Source: Spirosoma endbachense
GTDB taxonomy: Bacteria; Bacteroidota; Bacteroidia; Cytophagales; Spirosomataceae
NCBI RefSeq assembly: GCF_010233585.1
Contig: NZ_CP045997.1
Coordinates: 6,933,018-6,997,017 of the forward strand
Direction: 5' to 3'
Length of the DNA: 64,000 nt
The notes under the pieces were generated by a model. It saw only the letters and a list, made by a program, of their open reading frames with translations, did not search any database and was not told where the DNA came from. Made by a program: the position numbers and the translations under genes. Numbering within the stretch: the stretch's first letter is position 1; each line of letters begins with the position of its first letter. Shown piece after piece: positions 26,438 through 35,546 of the stretch.

Positions 26438-29227
26438 GTGCTGTGTCTTGTTTTGTGCTTATCAGGAAAAGTAACCTGTTCAGCCCAAATCAAAACAGAA
26501 AGTACCCAAAACTGGCAGATTGATTTAAGCCAGCAGTACGACAGACAACGCCGACAAACGCTTCGACTGGTACAGAAAAATAAATGGCCCGTCCGCAAAA
26601 ACTATTCCAGAAGTAAACAGCTTGTGCTTCAGGAAACTGATCCGTTGGGATCGCCAATTTATTATACCCTTCATAATACAGAAGCGGCTCGCGGAACCCG
26701 GACACAAGCCCTCTACAAAGGAGGTAGTCTGAAGCTGGAATTGTCGGGTAGTAGTACTGCGCTTTCTGGTAAAATAGGTCTATGGGATGGCGGACGGGCT
26801 CTGGCAACACACCAGGAATTAACTGGCTCGACGGCTGGCGTACCGGTCGTTCAGCAAATGGACAGAGCCGATAATCTGAGCGATCATACGACCCACCTTG
26901 CCGGAACACTAGTCGCACGCGGCATCAATCCGCTGGCACGAGGAATGGCTTATGGAGCGCGTTTGTCCATCTGGGATTATACCGACGACTTGAGCGAGAT
27001 AACCGCAGCAGCCCCTGATTTATTACTGTCTAATCATGCCTACGGTCCAGTGGTCGGCTGGGTTTACAATCCGTCCCGACCCGGTGCTGACCCGAATCTA
27101 AAATGGGAATGGTGGGGCAATTCCACAATGAGCAATACAGAAGATTATCTGTTTGGTTTTTATACGACCAAAGCCCGCGACCTCGACCGAATTGCCTACA
27201 ACAGTCCATTTTACCTGATGGTCCGATCGGCGGATAACAAACGGGCCGAAACCGGGCCACCATCAGGAACGGCCTATTTCCTGAAAAATACCAACGACAA
27301 GAGCACCCTGCCCCGAAGCCGAAACGACTCCTACGACGTAATTCCAGCCGAAGCAACGGCCAAAAACGTACTGACGGTTGGTGCGGCCGATGTTACCTTC
27401 AATAACCAAAATCTACCGATTACGGTCGGTTCTACAGCCTTCAGCGGCTGGGGCCCAACTGACGACGGGCGTATAAAACCGGATCTTCTGGGAATAGGAA
27501 CAGACGTCTTCTCAACGTTGTCTTCTAATCCGTCAGCCTATGGAATATACACCGGAACGTCAATGGCGTCGGCCAATGTGACTGGTTCACTGGCTTTATT
27601 ACAGGAACTCTATGCCCAGCAGAAGGCCCGCGCGGCCGGAGGAGCATCAAATGGCCAGGTAGCGCAGGGTACAGGCCAGTTTATGCGATCGGCAACCGTA
27701 CGGGGTCTCGTTCTCCATACAGCGAACCGCAACACACCAGCTGCCGGGCCCGATTATCGTCAGGGATGGGGTTTGCTCGATACCGAAGCCGCTGCCCGTG
27801 TCATCCTGAATGCCGACCAGGCGCATTATATGCTGGAGAAAACGCTGGAATCAGGAGGTACATTTACGCAACGAATCGTTGCTGAGGGCGATGAGCCTCT
27901 GATTGTAACCTTGTGCTGGACAGACCCGGAGGGAGCAGCAACTACGTTTGCACCTGCTTCCGTGAATAGTCTGACGCCTAAACTTGTCAATGACCTTGAC
28001 GTACGACTAAACGACGGTCGTACGACCACGTTACCATTTGTTCTGGACCCCGGCAATCCATCCCGTCCAGCTACTTCCGGCGATAATTTCCGTGATAATA
28101 TCGAACAGATCTATATTCCAAACCCTTCACCGGGGCAGGCTTACTCACTATCGATTTCACACAAAGGCGATATGACCTATGCCGGGCAACCGTTTTCGAT
28201 CATTATCAGCGGGTTACGCCGGTCTCCATGCTCATTCGCTGTAACGATTTCGCCCAGGGTCGATACCACGCTTTGTACCGGTGAAAGTCTACTGCTCAGT
28301 TCAGAGGCCCGGTCAGGTTTCACTTATCAATGGCTGCTTAACAATACAGCCATCGACAATGCGGTAAGTACGACCTATCGGGCTGCACAGGCAGGCTCCT
28401 ACGCGTTACGTGTAACCGACGCGAATGGGTGTTCGGCAACATCTCCTTCGGTAAACATTCAGATGAAGTCGCCCAAAGCTATACTCAACCCGGCTACTGA
28501 TCAATGGCTTTGCTCAAATGGGCAACCGCTCCAGCTTACAGCAATGGATATAGCAGACTCACAGATTGAGTGGCTTCGCAATGGAACAGTACTGCCCAAT
28601 GCCCAATCTGCCACGCTGACCATAACTGAACCGGGCCGCTATCAGGTCTGGATCAGTCAACAGGGATGCAAAGCGCTTTCCGATACGGTAGTCGTACGCC
28701 AGAGCACTGTCAATGCCATCGCCTTGAAACCCGACGAATCAGACCTAATTCTACTTAAAGGGGCTATGGTAACCTTATACGCTCCTACCGAAACGGATTA
28801 TCGCTACCAATGGTACCGCGATAACACGCTACTTACCAACGCCAATGATGATCGCCTGTCGGTTAGCGAACAGGGCGTTTACAAAGTGCGTATTACCCAG
28901 CAAACCTGTGTAGGCTGGTCCGCAGAACGTACTGTACACCTTCCGGTTTTAACAAGTGTTTCCCCCCGGTCAGATTCTTCCTTTATGGCTTACCCAAACC
29001 CGGTTGAGCAAACCCTCGATGTTCAGTATGCGTATCCCAACGCCAGTGATGTACAGGTAAGCGTGGTCGACATGCAGGGACGAATTCGACAATCACCGAC
29101 TAAGCTGAAAGCAATAAATCAACTATTTCAGGGCACGTTGAACCTGAGCAATTTATCGGCAGGAGTCTATTACCTGCAACTCAGCGATGGCGACCGAACA
29201 CGAATATGGCGGTTTCTGAAAAAATAA
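26438..29227 (+). CDS. Second secreted S8 protease with Ig-like repeats and T9SS domain
   Basis: A 929-residue paralogue of the preceding protease, lacking GEVED and CARDB. Triad: Asp117 (GLWDGG), His153 (HTTHLAG), Ser375 (YTGTSMASANVTG); the oxyanion Asn267 is in SADNKR instead of SAGN, and the Pro after the Ser motif is Ala, both mild departures. Three Ig-like repeats (about 605-860; YQWLLNNTAIDNAVS, WLRNGTVLPNAQS, YQWYRDNTLLTNAND) and a T9SS domain (MAYPNPVEQTLDVQY) follow. The start is odd: the GTG at 26438 gives a signal without basic residues, while the frame stays open back to 26354 and would add NKALYSVSGSTK, a good n-region, but with no ATG, GTG or TTG in it. An ATA at 26396 lies where an ATG would fit. 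Confidence 0.88.
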   Translation: MLCLVLCLSGKVTCSAQIKTESTQNWQIDLSQQYDRQRRQTLRLVQKNKWPVRKNYSRSKQLVLQETDPLGSPIYYTLHNTEAARGTRTQALYKGGSLKLELSGSSTALSGKIGLWDGGRALATHQELTGSTAGVPVVQQMDRADNLSDHTTHLAGTLVARGINPLARGMAYGARLSIWDYTDDLSEITAAAPDLLLSNHAYGPVVGWVYNPSRPGADPNLKWEWWGNSTMSNTEDYLFGFYTTKARDLDRIAYNSPFYLMVRSADNKRAETGPPSGTAYFLKNTNDKSTLPRSRNDSYDVIPAEATAKNVLTVGAADVTFNNQNLPITVGSTAFSGWGPTDDGRIKPDLLGIGTDVFSTLSSNPSAYGIYTGTSMASANVTGSLALLQELYAQQKARAAGGASNGQVAQGTGQFMRSATVRGLVLHTANRNTPAAGPDYRQGWGLLDTEAAARVILNADQAHYMLEKTLESGGTFTQRIVAEGDEPLIVTLCWTDPEGAATTFAPASVNSLTPKLVNDLDVRLNDGRTTTLPFVLDPGNPSRPATSGDNFRDNIEQIYIPNPSPGQAYSLSISHKGDMTYAGQPFSIIISGLRRSPCSFAVTISPRVDTTLCTGESLLLSSEARSGFTYQWLLNNTAIDNAVSTTYRAAQAGSYALRVTDANGCSATSPSVNIQMKSPKAILNPATDQWLCSNGQPLQLTAMDIADSQIEWLRNGTVLPNAQSATLTITEPGRYQVWISQQGCKALSDTVVVRQSTVNAIALKPDESDLILLKGAMVTLYAPTETDYRYQWYRDNTLLTNANDDRLSVSEQGVYKVRITQQTCVGWSAERTVHLPVLTSVSPRSDSSFMAYPNPVEQTLDVQYAYPNASDVQVSVVDMQGRIRQSPTKLKAINQLFQGTLNLSNLSAGVYYLQLSDGDRTRIWRFLKK

Positions 29228-29244
29228 ATGGATAACTGTTTTAT

Positions 29245-29305
29245 GACTTTCGCTCAGAGCCGTGCCACCGTACGACGGACCGTAGCATGGCTCTGAGCGA
29301 AAGTC
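29245..29305. repeat. Dispersed palindromic repeat, copy B (likely bidirectional terminator)
   Basis: A 16-bp perfect stem, GACTTTCGCTCAGAGC (29245-29260) with its complement at 29290-29305, extended by CGTGC/GCATG. The loop CACCG-TACGA-CGGACCGTA carries the family core. CTTTCGCTCAG at the base is shared with copy C. It sits between the convergent protease and ankyrin genes. Confidence 0.8.
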
Positions 29306-29347
29306 CTATGTTTGTTGAAGAGAATCAAGGTATTGCGCCCCTGGCCT

Positions 29348-30343
29348 CTACTTTTTCAGGCTTTTTACCAGCGTCGTGAACGTATCTGGTGTAGAGCCTT
29401 CTGCTGCATAGATTTCTGCACGACGGCGAATAAACTCCTGAAAAATAAGGTGTTGTGGACCTTCTACGGCAGGATCAGCTCCATTCTCCAGCAAGAGTTT
29501 ACAGGAATCCCACAAATCCATTCGGGCAGCAGCCAGTAGAGCCGAATGCCCGGCCAGCCAGTTGGATGCCTTGGCCGGATAGATTACATTCGGATCAGCG
29601 CCGTGCTTCAGCAGTGCTTTTAACTTCTCCAACCGGTCGATCGGGCAATCCATAACGGCGAATAAAATTGCCGCATTTTCTCGTTTTGGATGTTTTGCAT
29701 CGGGGTTAGCCCCTTTTTGCAGAAACCATTCAAGAAAACCTATTGAGCATTCGCGAATGACCAGGGCATGCGTGGGTACGTGGAGCGTATCGGCCGTTTC
29801 AATGGTGGCGCCTTTGCTCATCAGGCGTTCTAAATAAGGCAATAGTTCTTCTGGATTCCCAGCCAGAACACCCTGAATCGTTGCAAAATCAAGCAGCGTG
29901 ACATGGTCTTCACCGCTCTCATTGAGTTTAGGCACAGGCTGCTGCAACAAAGCCTGTAACTTGCTTTTATCCCGTTCATAAATAGCCAGTGCTATCTGCT
30001 GCCGTTTGGTATCGTGAAAATAAAAAGATCCGTCGATACGGCCCATCCCGTCTTTATGGCTTTTCTGGCTGGTTATCAGTTGACTGATTAACATGCCAAC
30101 ACCACCAAACACAGGCAGGACCAGAAGAATCAGAACAGCTATTCGGCTAAAGTAGAAGGGCAGAAAATTAATCAGTAAAACCACTCCAAGCAGAATAAAT
30201 CCAAAGAAAAGGTAGGCCGTTGCTAAACCTCGTCCGGCCGCATCGGTCCCGGATTGTTTGAGAGTTAGTACGGAAATGGTAAGCACCAATCCGTAAATGA
30301 CCAATAACGACCAGTTGATGAGGGTAATCGTTTTTAGTGACAT
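29348..30343 (-). CDS. Membrane protein with C-terminal ankyrin repeats
   Basis: A 331-residue protein with three N-terminal membrane segments (about 8-29, 40-62, 68-91; for example YLFFGFILLGVVLLINFLPF), then a soluble helical part. Ankyrin-type repeats run from about 175 to 300: WFLQKGANPDAKH, LKALLKHGADPNVIYP, CKLLLENGADPAVEG, with GA(D/N)P turns. Ankyrin repeats bind proteins; no partner is evident. The start follows the basic/hydrophobic order expected for an inner-membrane protein with the repeats in the cytoplasm or periplasm, which cannot be decided. A weak -7-like CAAAGGTG lies about 45 bases upstream. Confidence 0.78.
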   Translation of the reverse strand: MSLKTITLINWSLLVIYGLVLTISVLTLKQSGTDAAGRGLATAYLFFGFILLGVVLLINFLPFYFSRIAVLILLVLPVFGGVGMLISQLITSQKSHKDGMGRIDGSFYFHDTKRQQIALAIYERDKSKLQALLQQPVPKLNESGEDHVTLLDFATIQGVLAGNPEELLPYLERLMSKGATIETADTLHVPTHALVIRECSIGFLEWFLQKGANPDAKHPKRENAAILFAVMDCPIDRLEKLKALLKHGADPNVIYPAKASNWLAGHSALLAAARMDLWDSCKLLLENGADPAVEGPQHLIFQEFIRRRAEIYAAEGSTPDTFTTLVKSLKK

Positions 30344-30522
30344 TGGCTTATGATAGTATACGCACGAAAAGCTTCGTCGACGTAGCGAAACAAAGGTGCG
30401 ATAGACACAGCCAGCAACCGACTATCAATTAGCAACAGGAGGATTCGGGTAAATAAGTCGCGTCATAGAGTCATAACCCGTTAGTGCCATTTTTATAAAT
30501 TTCTGGCTACCAACAGACTAGC

Positions 30523-31206
30523 TTAGTAGCATTGCCAGGAGAAAGACCATTTATCCTGCCCATCGTCGGCAACAGATCGACCAAAATAACCAACTCCGTT
30601 ATCACCCCATTGCCAGCGTGCTTTTTCGACACTATCTATTTGAAAGGCAAATGTTGGATCACTGGCATAGTCAGGCCAGCTTACTTCGCCCTGAATGAGC
30701 GTTGGCCATCCGCCAAATTTTACGCCTTCAGCGTTCAGAAAACGCTCTTCGTAGTCGTCGTCGAACTTAGCCGGGATATCAACAGGGCAATCGTCCCGGT
30801 GCGGAAAATCCTGTTCGATGATCCGGGGAATCATCTGCATTGGCTTAATTGACGATCCTGTTCTGACCTGTGGCAGTAGTTCCAGTTCATCCATTGTTTT
30901 ATACGCACGCAGGCACCAACCCGTGCCATTTTCATCGTCTTCGCCGGGTATTTCATCGGCGTCAATAAAAATACTGATCAAGGCAAGGTCGCTCAACAGG
31001 TCGGGTTTGAACGGAAATTCATTCAGATTAATCTGACACAGCGGCACCATTGGTTTGCCATTGACCTGAGGCCAGTCTTCATCCTTTTGCGCCAACAGGA
31101 CTTTCCCGATCCAGGATGCTTTCGGATCATCGGTCGGCCGAAATCCGCCAACCTGCATACCGATAGCCTTTCGGGCTACCGTTTCGACAAACTGCTTTTT
31201 AGTCAT
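30523..31206 (-). CDS. DUF1963 (YwqG-like) protein
   Basis: A 227-residue soluble protein. MVPLCQINLNEFPFKPDLL, ISIFIDADEIP, the KFGGWPTLIQGEV block and FQIDSVEKARWQWGDNGVGY are the DUF1963/YwqG signatures. No function is known for the family, which is scattered among bacteria and often lies near stress genes. It ends 179 bases downstream of the ankyrin gene start and begins 15 bases after the stop of the SGNH hydrolase on the same strand, with which it may share an mRNA. Confidence 0.85.
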   Translation of the reverse strand: MTKKQFVETVARKAIGMQVGGFRPTDDPKASWIGKVLLAQKDEDWPQVNGKPMVPLCQINLNEFPFKPDLLSDLALISIFIDADEIPGEDDENGTGWCLRAYKTMDELELLPQVRTGSSIKPMQMIPRIIEQDFPHRDDCPVDIPAKFDDDYEERFLNAEGVKFGGWPTLIQGEVSWPDYASDPTFAFQIDSVEKARWQWGDNGVGYFGRSVADDGQDKWSFSWQCY

Positions 31207-31221
31207 TGAGAAAGGAGCATA

Positions 31222-32181
31222 TCAGGGCATAAGCGCCCGAATCTGAGCATCAATTTCGGCCGCTTTGGCTTTTGCTTCGGCAAGTGGCAGACCTGTTTTC
31301 ATGCCGGGTCGTTGGTGGCCCGATGCCGTTAGCCAGGCGTCTTTCATCACGTTCTGGCGCTCCGCAATGAGTTTCAGTAATTGAGTCGAATTTGGAATTT
31401 GAGCCATCGCCGATTTCATGTCGGGTGCATTGGCAACGGCTTTTTCGCCCAGCCCCAACAGTACGCTTTTCGCCATAATCCAATGTCCGACTTCGCCCGG
31501 ATGAACGCCATCTTCGGCTAAAGCAAAACCAGCAATAGAAAAAGCAGAATCAACCTTGCGATGAGCCTCCAGAAATTGTTTCATGGGGTAATGAATATCG
31601 ATCACATCCCATTTTTGGGCCGTTTTTTGGTCCATCAGCCAGTCTGAGTAGCGATCAAGCACGGCAGCGTAACCGGTTTGGCCTCCTTTCAGATCATCGT
31701 AAATGGGTGGTGTGAGGTAAATAATTCTGGCTCCGGTTTTAATTACTTCGTTATGAAGCCAATTGATCCCCTCCTTGAATTTCTGGAACCGACTTTGGTC
31801 AAAAGGCAGATAGATTCCATCATTCATACCATAACAGGCGAATACCAAATCTGGCTTTGTTAACGCCAGCACTCGTGCCAATCGTTCGTGCAAATCGGGG
31901 CGGGGAAACTTCCCATCCGCATGGCCATCTTCCGAGAGTCCGGAAACGGTTTCACTGGGGAGTCCAACATTGATGAACTCCAGGCCTTGCTTTGGGTAAT
32001 GCGTGCTGATATAAGCATCTATGTCTGTGACATAAGCTCCGGCATACGTAATGCTATTTCCCAAAAAGACAACCCGGTGTACATTGGCTGGAAAAGGCGA
32101 TTGTGCGTAACACAAGCTACCGGACTGGCTTGTCAGAAAAATAAGTGATACCGCAACGATCAATCGCCGTATAGTCGCCAT
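31222..32181 (-). CDS. Secreted SGNH/GDSL-type hydrolase
   Basis: A 319-residue exported esterase-like protein. Signal peptide LIVAVSLIFLTSQSGSLCYA; block I VVFLGNSITYAG with the nucleophile Ser, the Gly of block II (VGLPSETVSGL), block III CYGMNDG with the Asn, and block V EDGVHPGEVGHW with the Asp-x-x-His pair. All four catalytic blocks are present, so it should be active, most likely as a carbohydrate esterase. It sits next to the fucose-type cluster, which suggests a role in deacetylating plant or algal glycans, but that is an inference from position. Confidence 0.88.
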   Translation of the reverse strand: MATIRRLIVAVSLIFLTSQSGSLCYAQSPFPANVHRVVFLGNSITYAGAYVTDIDAYISTHYPKQGLEFINVGLPSETVSGLSEDGHADGKFPRPDLHERLARVLALTKPDLVFACYGMNDGIYLPFDQSRFQKFKEGINWLHNEVIKTGARIIYLTPPIYDDLKGGQTGYAAVLDRYSDWLMDQKTAQKWDVIDIHYPMKQFLEAHRKVDSAFSIAGFALAEDGVHPGEVGHWIMAKSVLLGLGEKAVANAPDMKSAMAQIPNSTQLLKLIAERQNVMKDAWLTASGHQRPGMKTGLPLAEAKAKAAEIDAQIRALMP

Positions 32182-32221
32182 TATATACCATGATTTATCC
32201 TATAAGCCGTTTGGGTGTCGC

Positions 32222-33238
32222 TTATACCATTGTCACCATCGCTTTAATGACTCCATTAGCCGGATTCAGCCAGTGTTCAAACTCGGCTTGTACCTGCTCA
32301 AATCCGACCCGGTGCGTGATATAAGTTGTTGGATCGACCAGCCCTTTTTTCATATTGGAAATAACGTGCTCAAAATCGGCCCGAGTGGCATTGCGGCTAC
32401 TCATCACTGTAGCTTCCCGCTTATGGAATTCGGGGTGCGAAAAGCTGACATCGCCCTTTTGTAAACCAACTAATATATACCGCCCGCTGTGAGCCAGATA
32501 GGAAAATGCCGTGTTTATGGCCCGCAGACTTCCCGTTGCATCGATCACAACGGTTGGCATGTCGCCGTTGGTCAGGTCTGCCAACTGCCCGGCTACGTCT
32601 GGCGATTGGGCATTTACAGTATGAGCAACCCCTAGTCGGGTACGGCAAAAGCTCAATCGTGACTCGTTGATGTCCAGCGCAATAACCGTAGCACCCGCAA
32701 TCCGGGCAAACTCCATCGTTCCCAGGCCAATAGGTCCTGCGCCAACAACCAGCACCACCTCGCCCGGCTGCACCTCGGCCCGACGGACGCCATGAGCGCC
32801 AATGGCCAGCGGCTCAACCAAAGCCAGTTCGTCATGAGTCAGTCCCCCACCGTGCACCAGCGAATAGGCCGGTACTGAGAGGTATTCGACCATGCCCCCA
32901 TCAATGTGAACGCCAGAGACCTGAAGGCGGGCACAACAATTGGGTTTACCCGACCGACAGGCAATGCAATACCCACAATTGAAATAAGGAATAAACGTAA
33001 CCGCTTCGCCAGCCGCGAACTCAGGGGCGCTGTCGGCTTCGACAAGGTCACCCGCTAATTCATGCCCCAGAATTCGGGGGTAATTGAAAAAGGGCTGTGT
33101 TCCTTCAAAAGCATGCAGATCTGTACCACAGATACCGATTCGACGGATCTTGACAATGGCGTTCCCAGGCGTCAGAACGGGCTTTGTCGCTTGTTGATAG
33201 GCAAATTGCCGGGGGGAAGTACATACGAGAGACTCCAT
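32222..33238 (-). CDS. Zinc-binding MDR family alcohol dehydrogenase
   Basis: A 338-residue medium-chain dehydrogenase. The catalytic zinc ligands are in IGICGTDLHAF and GHELAG; the structural-zinc cluster is in CGYCIACRSGKPNCCARLQ; the Rossmann motif is VVLVVGAGPIGLGTMEFA. It belongs to the threonine/sorbitol dehydrogenase group. Its position after an L-fucose-type SDR and a fucose permease suggests oxidation of a fucose-derived polyol or 2-keto-3-deoxy acid. The ATG at 33238 is preferred over an upstream TTG at 33262. A hairpin separates it from the SDR gene. Confidence 0.9.
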   Translation of the reverse strand: MESLVCTSPRQFAYQQATKPVLTPGNAIVKIRRIGICGTDLHAFEGTQPFFNYPRILGHELAGDLVEADSAPEFAAGEAVTFIPYFNCGYCIACRSGKPNCCARLQVSGVHIDGGMVEYLSVPAYSLVHGGGLTHDELALVEPLAIGAHGVRRAEVQPGEVVLVVGAGPIGLGTMEFARIAGATVIALDINESRLSFCRTRLGVAHTVNAQSPDVAGQLADLTNGDMPTVVIDATGSLRAINTAFSYLAHSGRYILVGLQKGDVSFSHPEFHKREATVMSSRNATRADFEHVISNMKKGLVDPTTYITHRVGFEQVQAEFEHWLNPANGVIKAMVTMV

Positions 33239-33271
33239 AAACGAATTAATTTTCTGCGTCAATTTTAAGTG

Positions 33272-33315
33272 CCATACGGGCGAGCCTGGGCAAAAGTCCA
33301 GACTCGCCCGTATGG
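33272..33315 (-). terminator. Intercistronic hairpin in the fucose-type cluster
   Basis: A perfect 13-bp stem, CCATACGGGCGAG (33272-33284) with CTCGCCCGTATGG (33303-33315), extended by an inner CCTGG/CCAG pairing. It starts at the base after the SDR stop codon. No T tract follows on the minus strand, so it is more likely an mRNA-stabilising or partial attenuation hairpin than a full terminator. Confidence 0.6.
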
Positions 33316-34104
33316 TCAGGTGTTGGCCAGCGCCCGATCCAGGTGGACATAGCCACCATCAACATAAATGAGTTGCCCGGTCGTATGGCTCGACCGGTTC
33401 GACAGCAGGAATGCGGTCGTATTGGCTATTTCTTCCGCCGTTGTCATCCGGTTTTCCAGAGGGATATGAGCCACAATAGACGCCAGCTTTTCAGCTGGGT
33501 TAGGCAAGGTCTGAATCCACCGCTCATATAAGGGAGTCCAGCATTCAGCGACAACTAGGGCATTCACCCGAATACCGTATTTTAGCAATTCCACAGCCCA
33601 TTCGCGAGTGAGTGCATTTCGACCGCCATTAGAAGCCGCGTAGGCTGACGTATTTCCCTGTCCTGTATCAGCCGTCTTCGAGGTGATGTTAACAATCGAA
33701 CCTTTACTCGCTTTCAGGGCGGGTAATGCATAGTGGGCCATCAGGTAATAATGCACCAGATTTTTATGCAGCGATGCCATAAACCGATCATAATCACCGC
33801 TTTCCAGGCCGACTCCGTCATTAACTCCTGCATTATTAACCAATCCGTCGATACGACCGAATCGGTTCAGCACCTCTTTAATGGCTTTTTCTGAATCTTC
33901 GGGTTGCGTTAGTTCGGCAACAACCTGAAACGCCTGCTGTCCTGCGGCTTCGATCGCGGCCACAACCCGCTGGTTATCATCTTCATTACGGCCCACCACT
34001 ACAGGTATCGCTCCTTCCTGGGCCAATACGTTCACAATACCTTCGCCAATGCCCTTAGCACCACCTGTCACAATAATTACTTTGTCCTGCAATTGTAAAT
34101 CCAT
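33316..34104 (-). CDS. SDR family oxidoreductase, probable L-fucose dehydrogenase
   Basis: A 262-residue short-chain dehydrogenase. Cofactor motif TGGAKGIGEGI (residues 14-24), NNAGVNDG, the catalytic Ser in NITSK and Tyr/Lys in a YAASNGG variant where Lys is replaced by Asn, so the standard YxxxK reads YAASN. The C-terminus SSHTTGQLIYVDGGYVHLDR is characteristic of the L-fucose dehydrogenase-like subgroup. Gene order (SDR, FucP, AraC) supports L-fucose oxidation by the non-phosphorylating route. Downstream enzymes (lactonase, fuconate dehydratase, aldolase) are not in the window. The altered Lys deserves checking. Confidence 0.85.
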   Translation of the reverse strand: MDLQLQDKVIIVTGGAKGIGEGIVNVLAQEGAIPVVVGRNEDDNQRVVAAIEAAGQQAFQVVAELTQPEDSEKAIKEVLNRFGRIDGLVNNAGVNDGVGLESGDYDRFMASLHKNLVHYYLMAHYALPALKASKGSIVNITSKTADTGQGNTSAYAASNGGRNALTREWAVELLKYGIRVNALVVAECWTPLYERWIQTLPNPAEKLASIVAHIPLENRMTTAEEIANTTAFLLSNRSSHTTGQLIYVDGGYVHLDRALANT

Positions 34105-34124
34105 ACGTTGTCAAGCATTAGCAG

Positions 34125-35378
34125 TTAATGAGAAGCCGCCAGTGTTACGTTTCTGACAGCACTATTTTTGATTGCAAAATAAACGACGACTAAAAAGCAC
34201 AACGCCGGAACGATGTAAGCCGTCTGTATCGTCGTCATATCCGAAACTCGCCCCATAATGACAGGAAACACCGCTCCGCCCACAATGGCCATAATGACGA
34301 GCGATGAACCAATTTTTGTTTTGGCACCTAGCCCCCGGATGCTCAGGGCGAAAATAGTGGGGAACATAATCGACATAAAAAACTCGACGCCGATCAGGGC
34401 ATAGACCGGAACCATTCCGTTTGTAAGAACAGCAACCAGCAGCAAATTGACATTGATGACACCATAGATTGCCAAAAGCCGTGGGGGCGATACGTAACGC
34501 ATGAGATACGTACCGAAAAAGCGGCCCACCATGAAAGCCAGGAGCGAAACAGACAGATAAAGCGCAGCATCTTTTTCGTCAATGCCAGCTACGCGATCAG
34601 AGAAACGAATGAAAAAACTACTGATACACACCTGAGCGCCAACGTAGAAAAATTGAGCAATAACGCCAAGTACCAGATTTTTCTCGCCCAAAATTGACCC
34701 CTCGACCTGTTCAGCTGGCCCTTCATCATCTGCGATATCAGGAAGTGGCGTTCGCCATAGCACGATGGCAACAAGCAACACCACAATCCCAATCACCAGA
34801 AACGGCACTTCGACCGAAGCCGCTTCTTTAGCGAGATAGGCGTTCAGTGCCTCCGACGACATGGCCTGTTGTTGCTGCTCCGATAAGTTTATCCCCGACA
34901 AAATAAACGTTCCTCCCATGAGAGGGGCCAGAAAAGCGGCCAGACCATTAAATGACTGGGCAAAATTCAGCCGCTGGGTTGCCGTTTCCGGATCGCCCAA
35001 AACCGTAATGTATGGATTGGCGGCCGTTTCCAGCAGCGTTAAGCCACTGGCAATGATAAACAGCGCTACCAGAAAGAAACTGAACATGCGCAGTTCAGCC
35101 GCCGGATAAAACAGAAACGTACCGAATGCGAAGAGAATAAGCCCCAGCGTAATACCAGCTTTATAGCCAAAACGCTTCATGAGCAGGCCCGCAGGCAGAG
35201 CGATCAGAAAGTAAGCGATGTAAGACGCGGAGTCAATCAGGGCTGATTGTAAATCACTTAACTGGCAGGCTTTTTTGAGGTGTGGAATCAGAATGGGATT
35301 CAGATTAAGGGCAAACCCCCAGAGAAAAAACAGCGTGGTGATCAGAATGACAGCCAGCCGGGTTTTACGATCAGACAT
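34125..35378 (-). CDS. fucP: L-fucose:H+ symporter-like MFS permease
   Basis: A 417-residue major facilitator with twelve membrane segments. The FucP family marks are clear: TTLFFLWGFALNLNPILIPH in the first helix, KACQLSDLQSALIDSASYIA, MKRFGYKAGITLGLILFA, and the LLETAANPYITVLGDPETA segment of TM4-5. The sugar could be fucose, galactose or glucose, since Bacteroidota FucP homologues vary. It ends 20 bases before the SDR start and is the first gene of the SDR/dehydrogenase unit; the AraC regulator is divergent. CAAAGGAA at about 35440 on the upstream side is one mismatch from a -7 box. Confidence 0.92.
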   Translation of the reverse strand: MSDRKTRLAVILITTLFFLWGFALNLNPILIPHLKKACQLSDLQSALIDSASYIAYFLIALPAGLLMKRFGYKAGITLGLILFAFGTFLFYPAAELRMFSFFLVALFIIASGLTLLETAANPYITVLGDPETATQRLNFAQSFNGLAAFLAPLMGGTFILSGINLSEQQQQAMSSEALNAYLAKEAASVEVPFLVIGIVVLLVAIVLWRTPLPDIADDEGPAEQVEGSILGEKNLVLGVIAQFFYVGAQVCISSFFIRFSDRVAGIDEKDAALYLSVSLLAFMVGRFFGTYLMRYVSPPRLLAIYGVINVNLLLVAVLTNGMVPVYALIGVEFFMSIMFPTIFALSIRGLGAKTKIGSSLVIMAIVGGAVFPVIMGRVSDMTTIQTAYIVPALCFLVVVYFAIKNSAVRNVTLAASH

Positions 35379-35546
35379 ACAGGTTAGGATTTACGGTTAG
35401 GTAATTTACTGGCAACCAATCGGGCCAATTGAATAATACAAAGGAAAAGTATTTATGAATTGAGTCAGAGCGGCAGATTATCCAATGAGTAAGAGATATT
35501 AACGTTTGTAGATAAAAACTGGCTATCTTGAGGTATATTTTTGACG

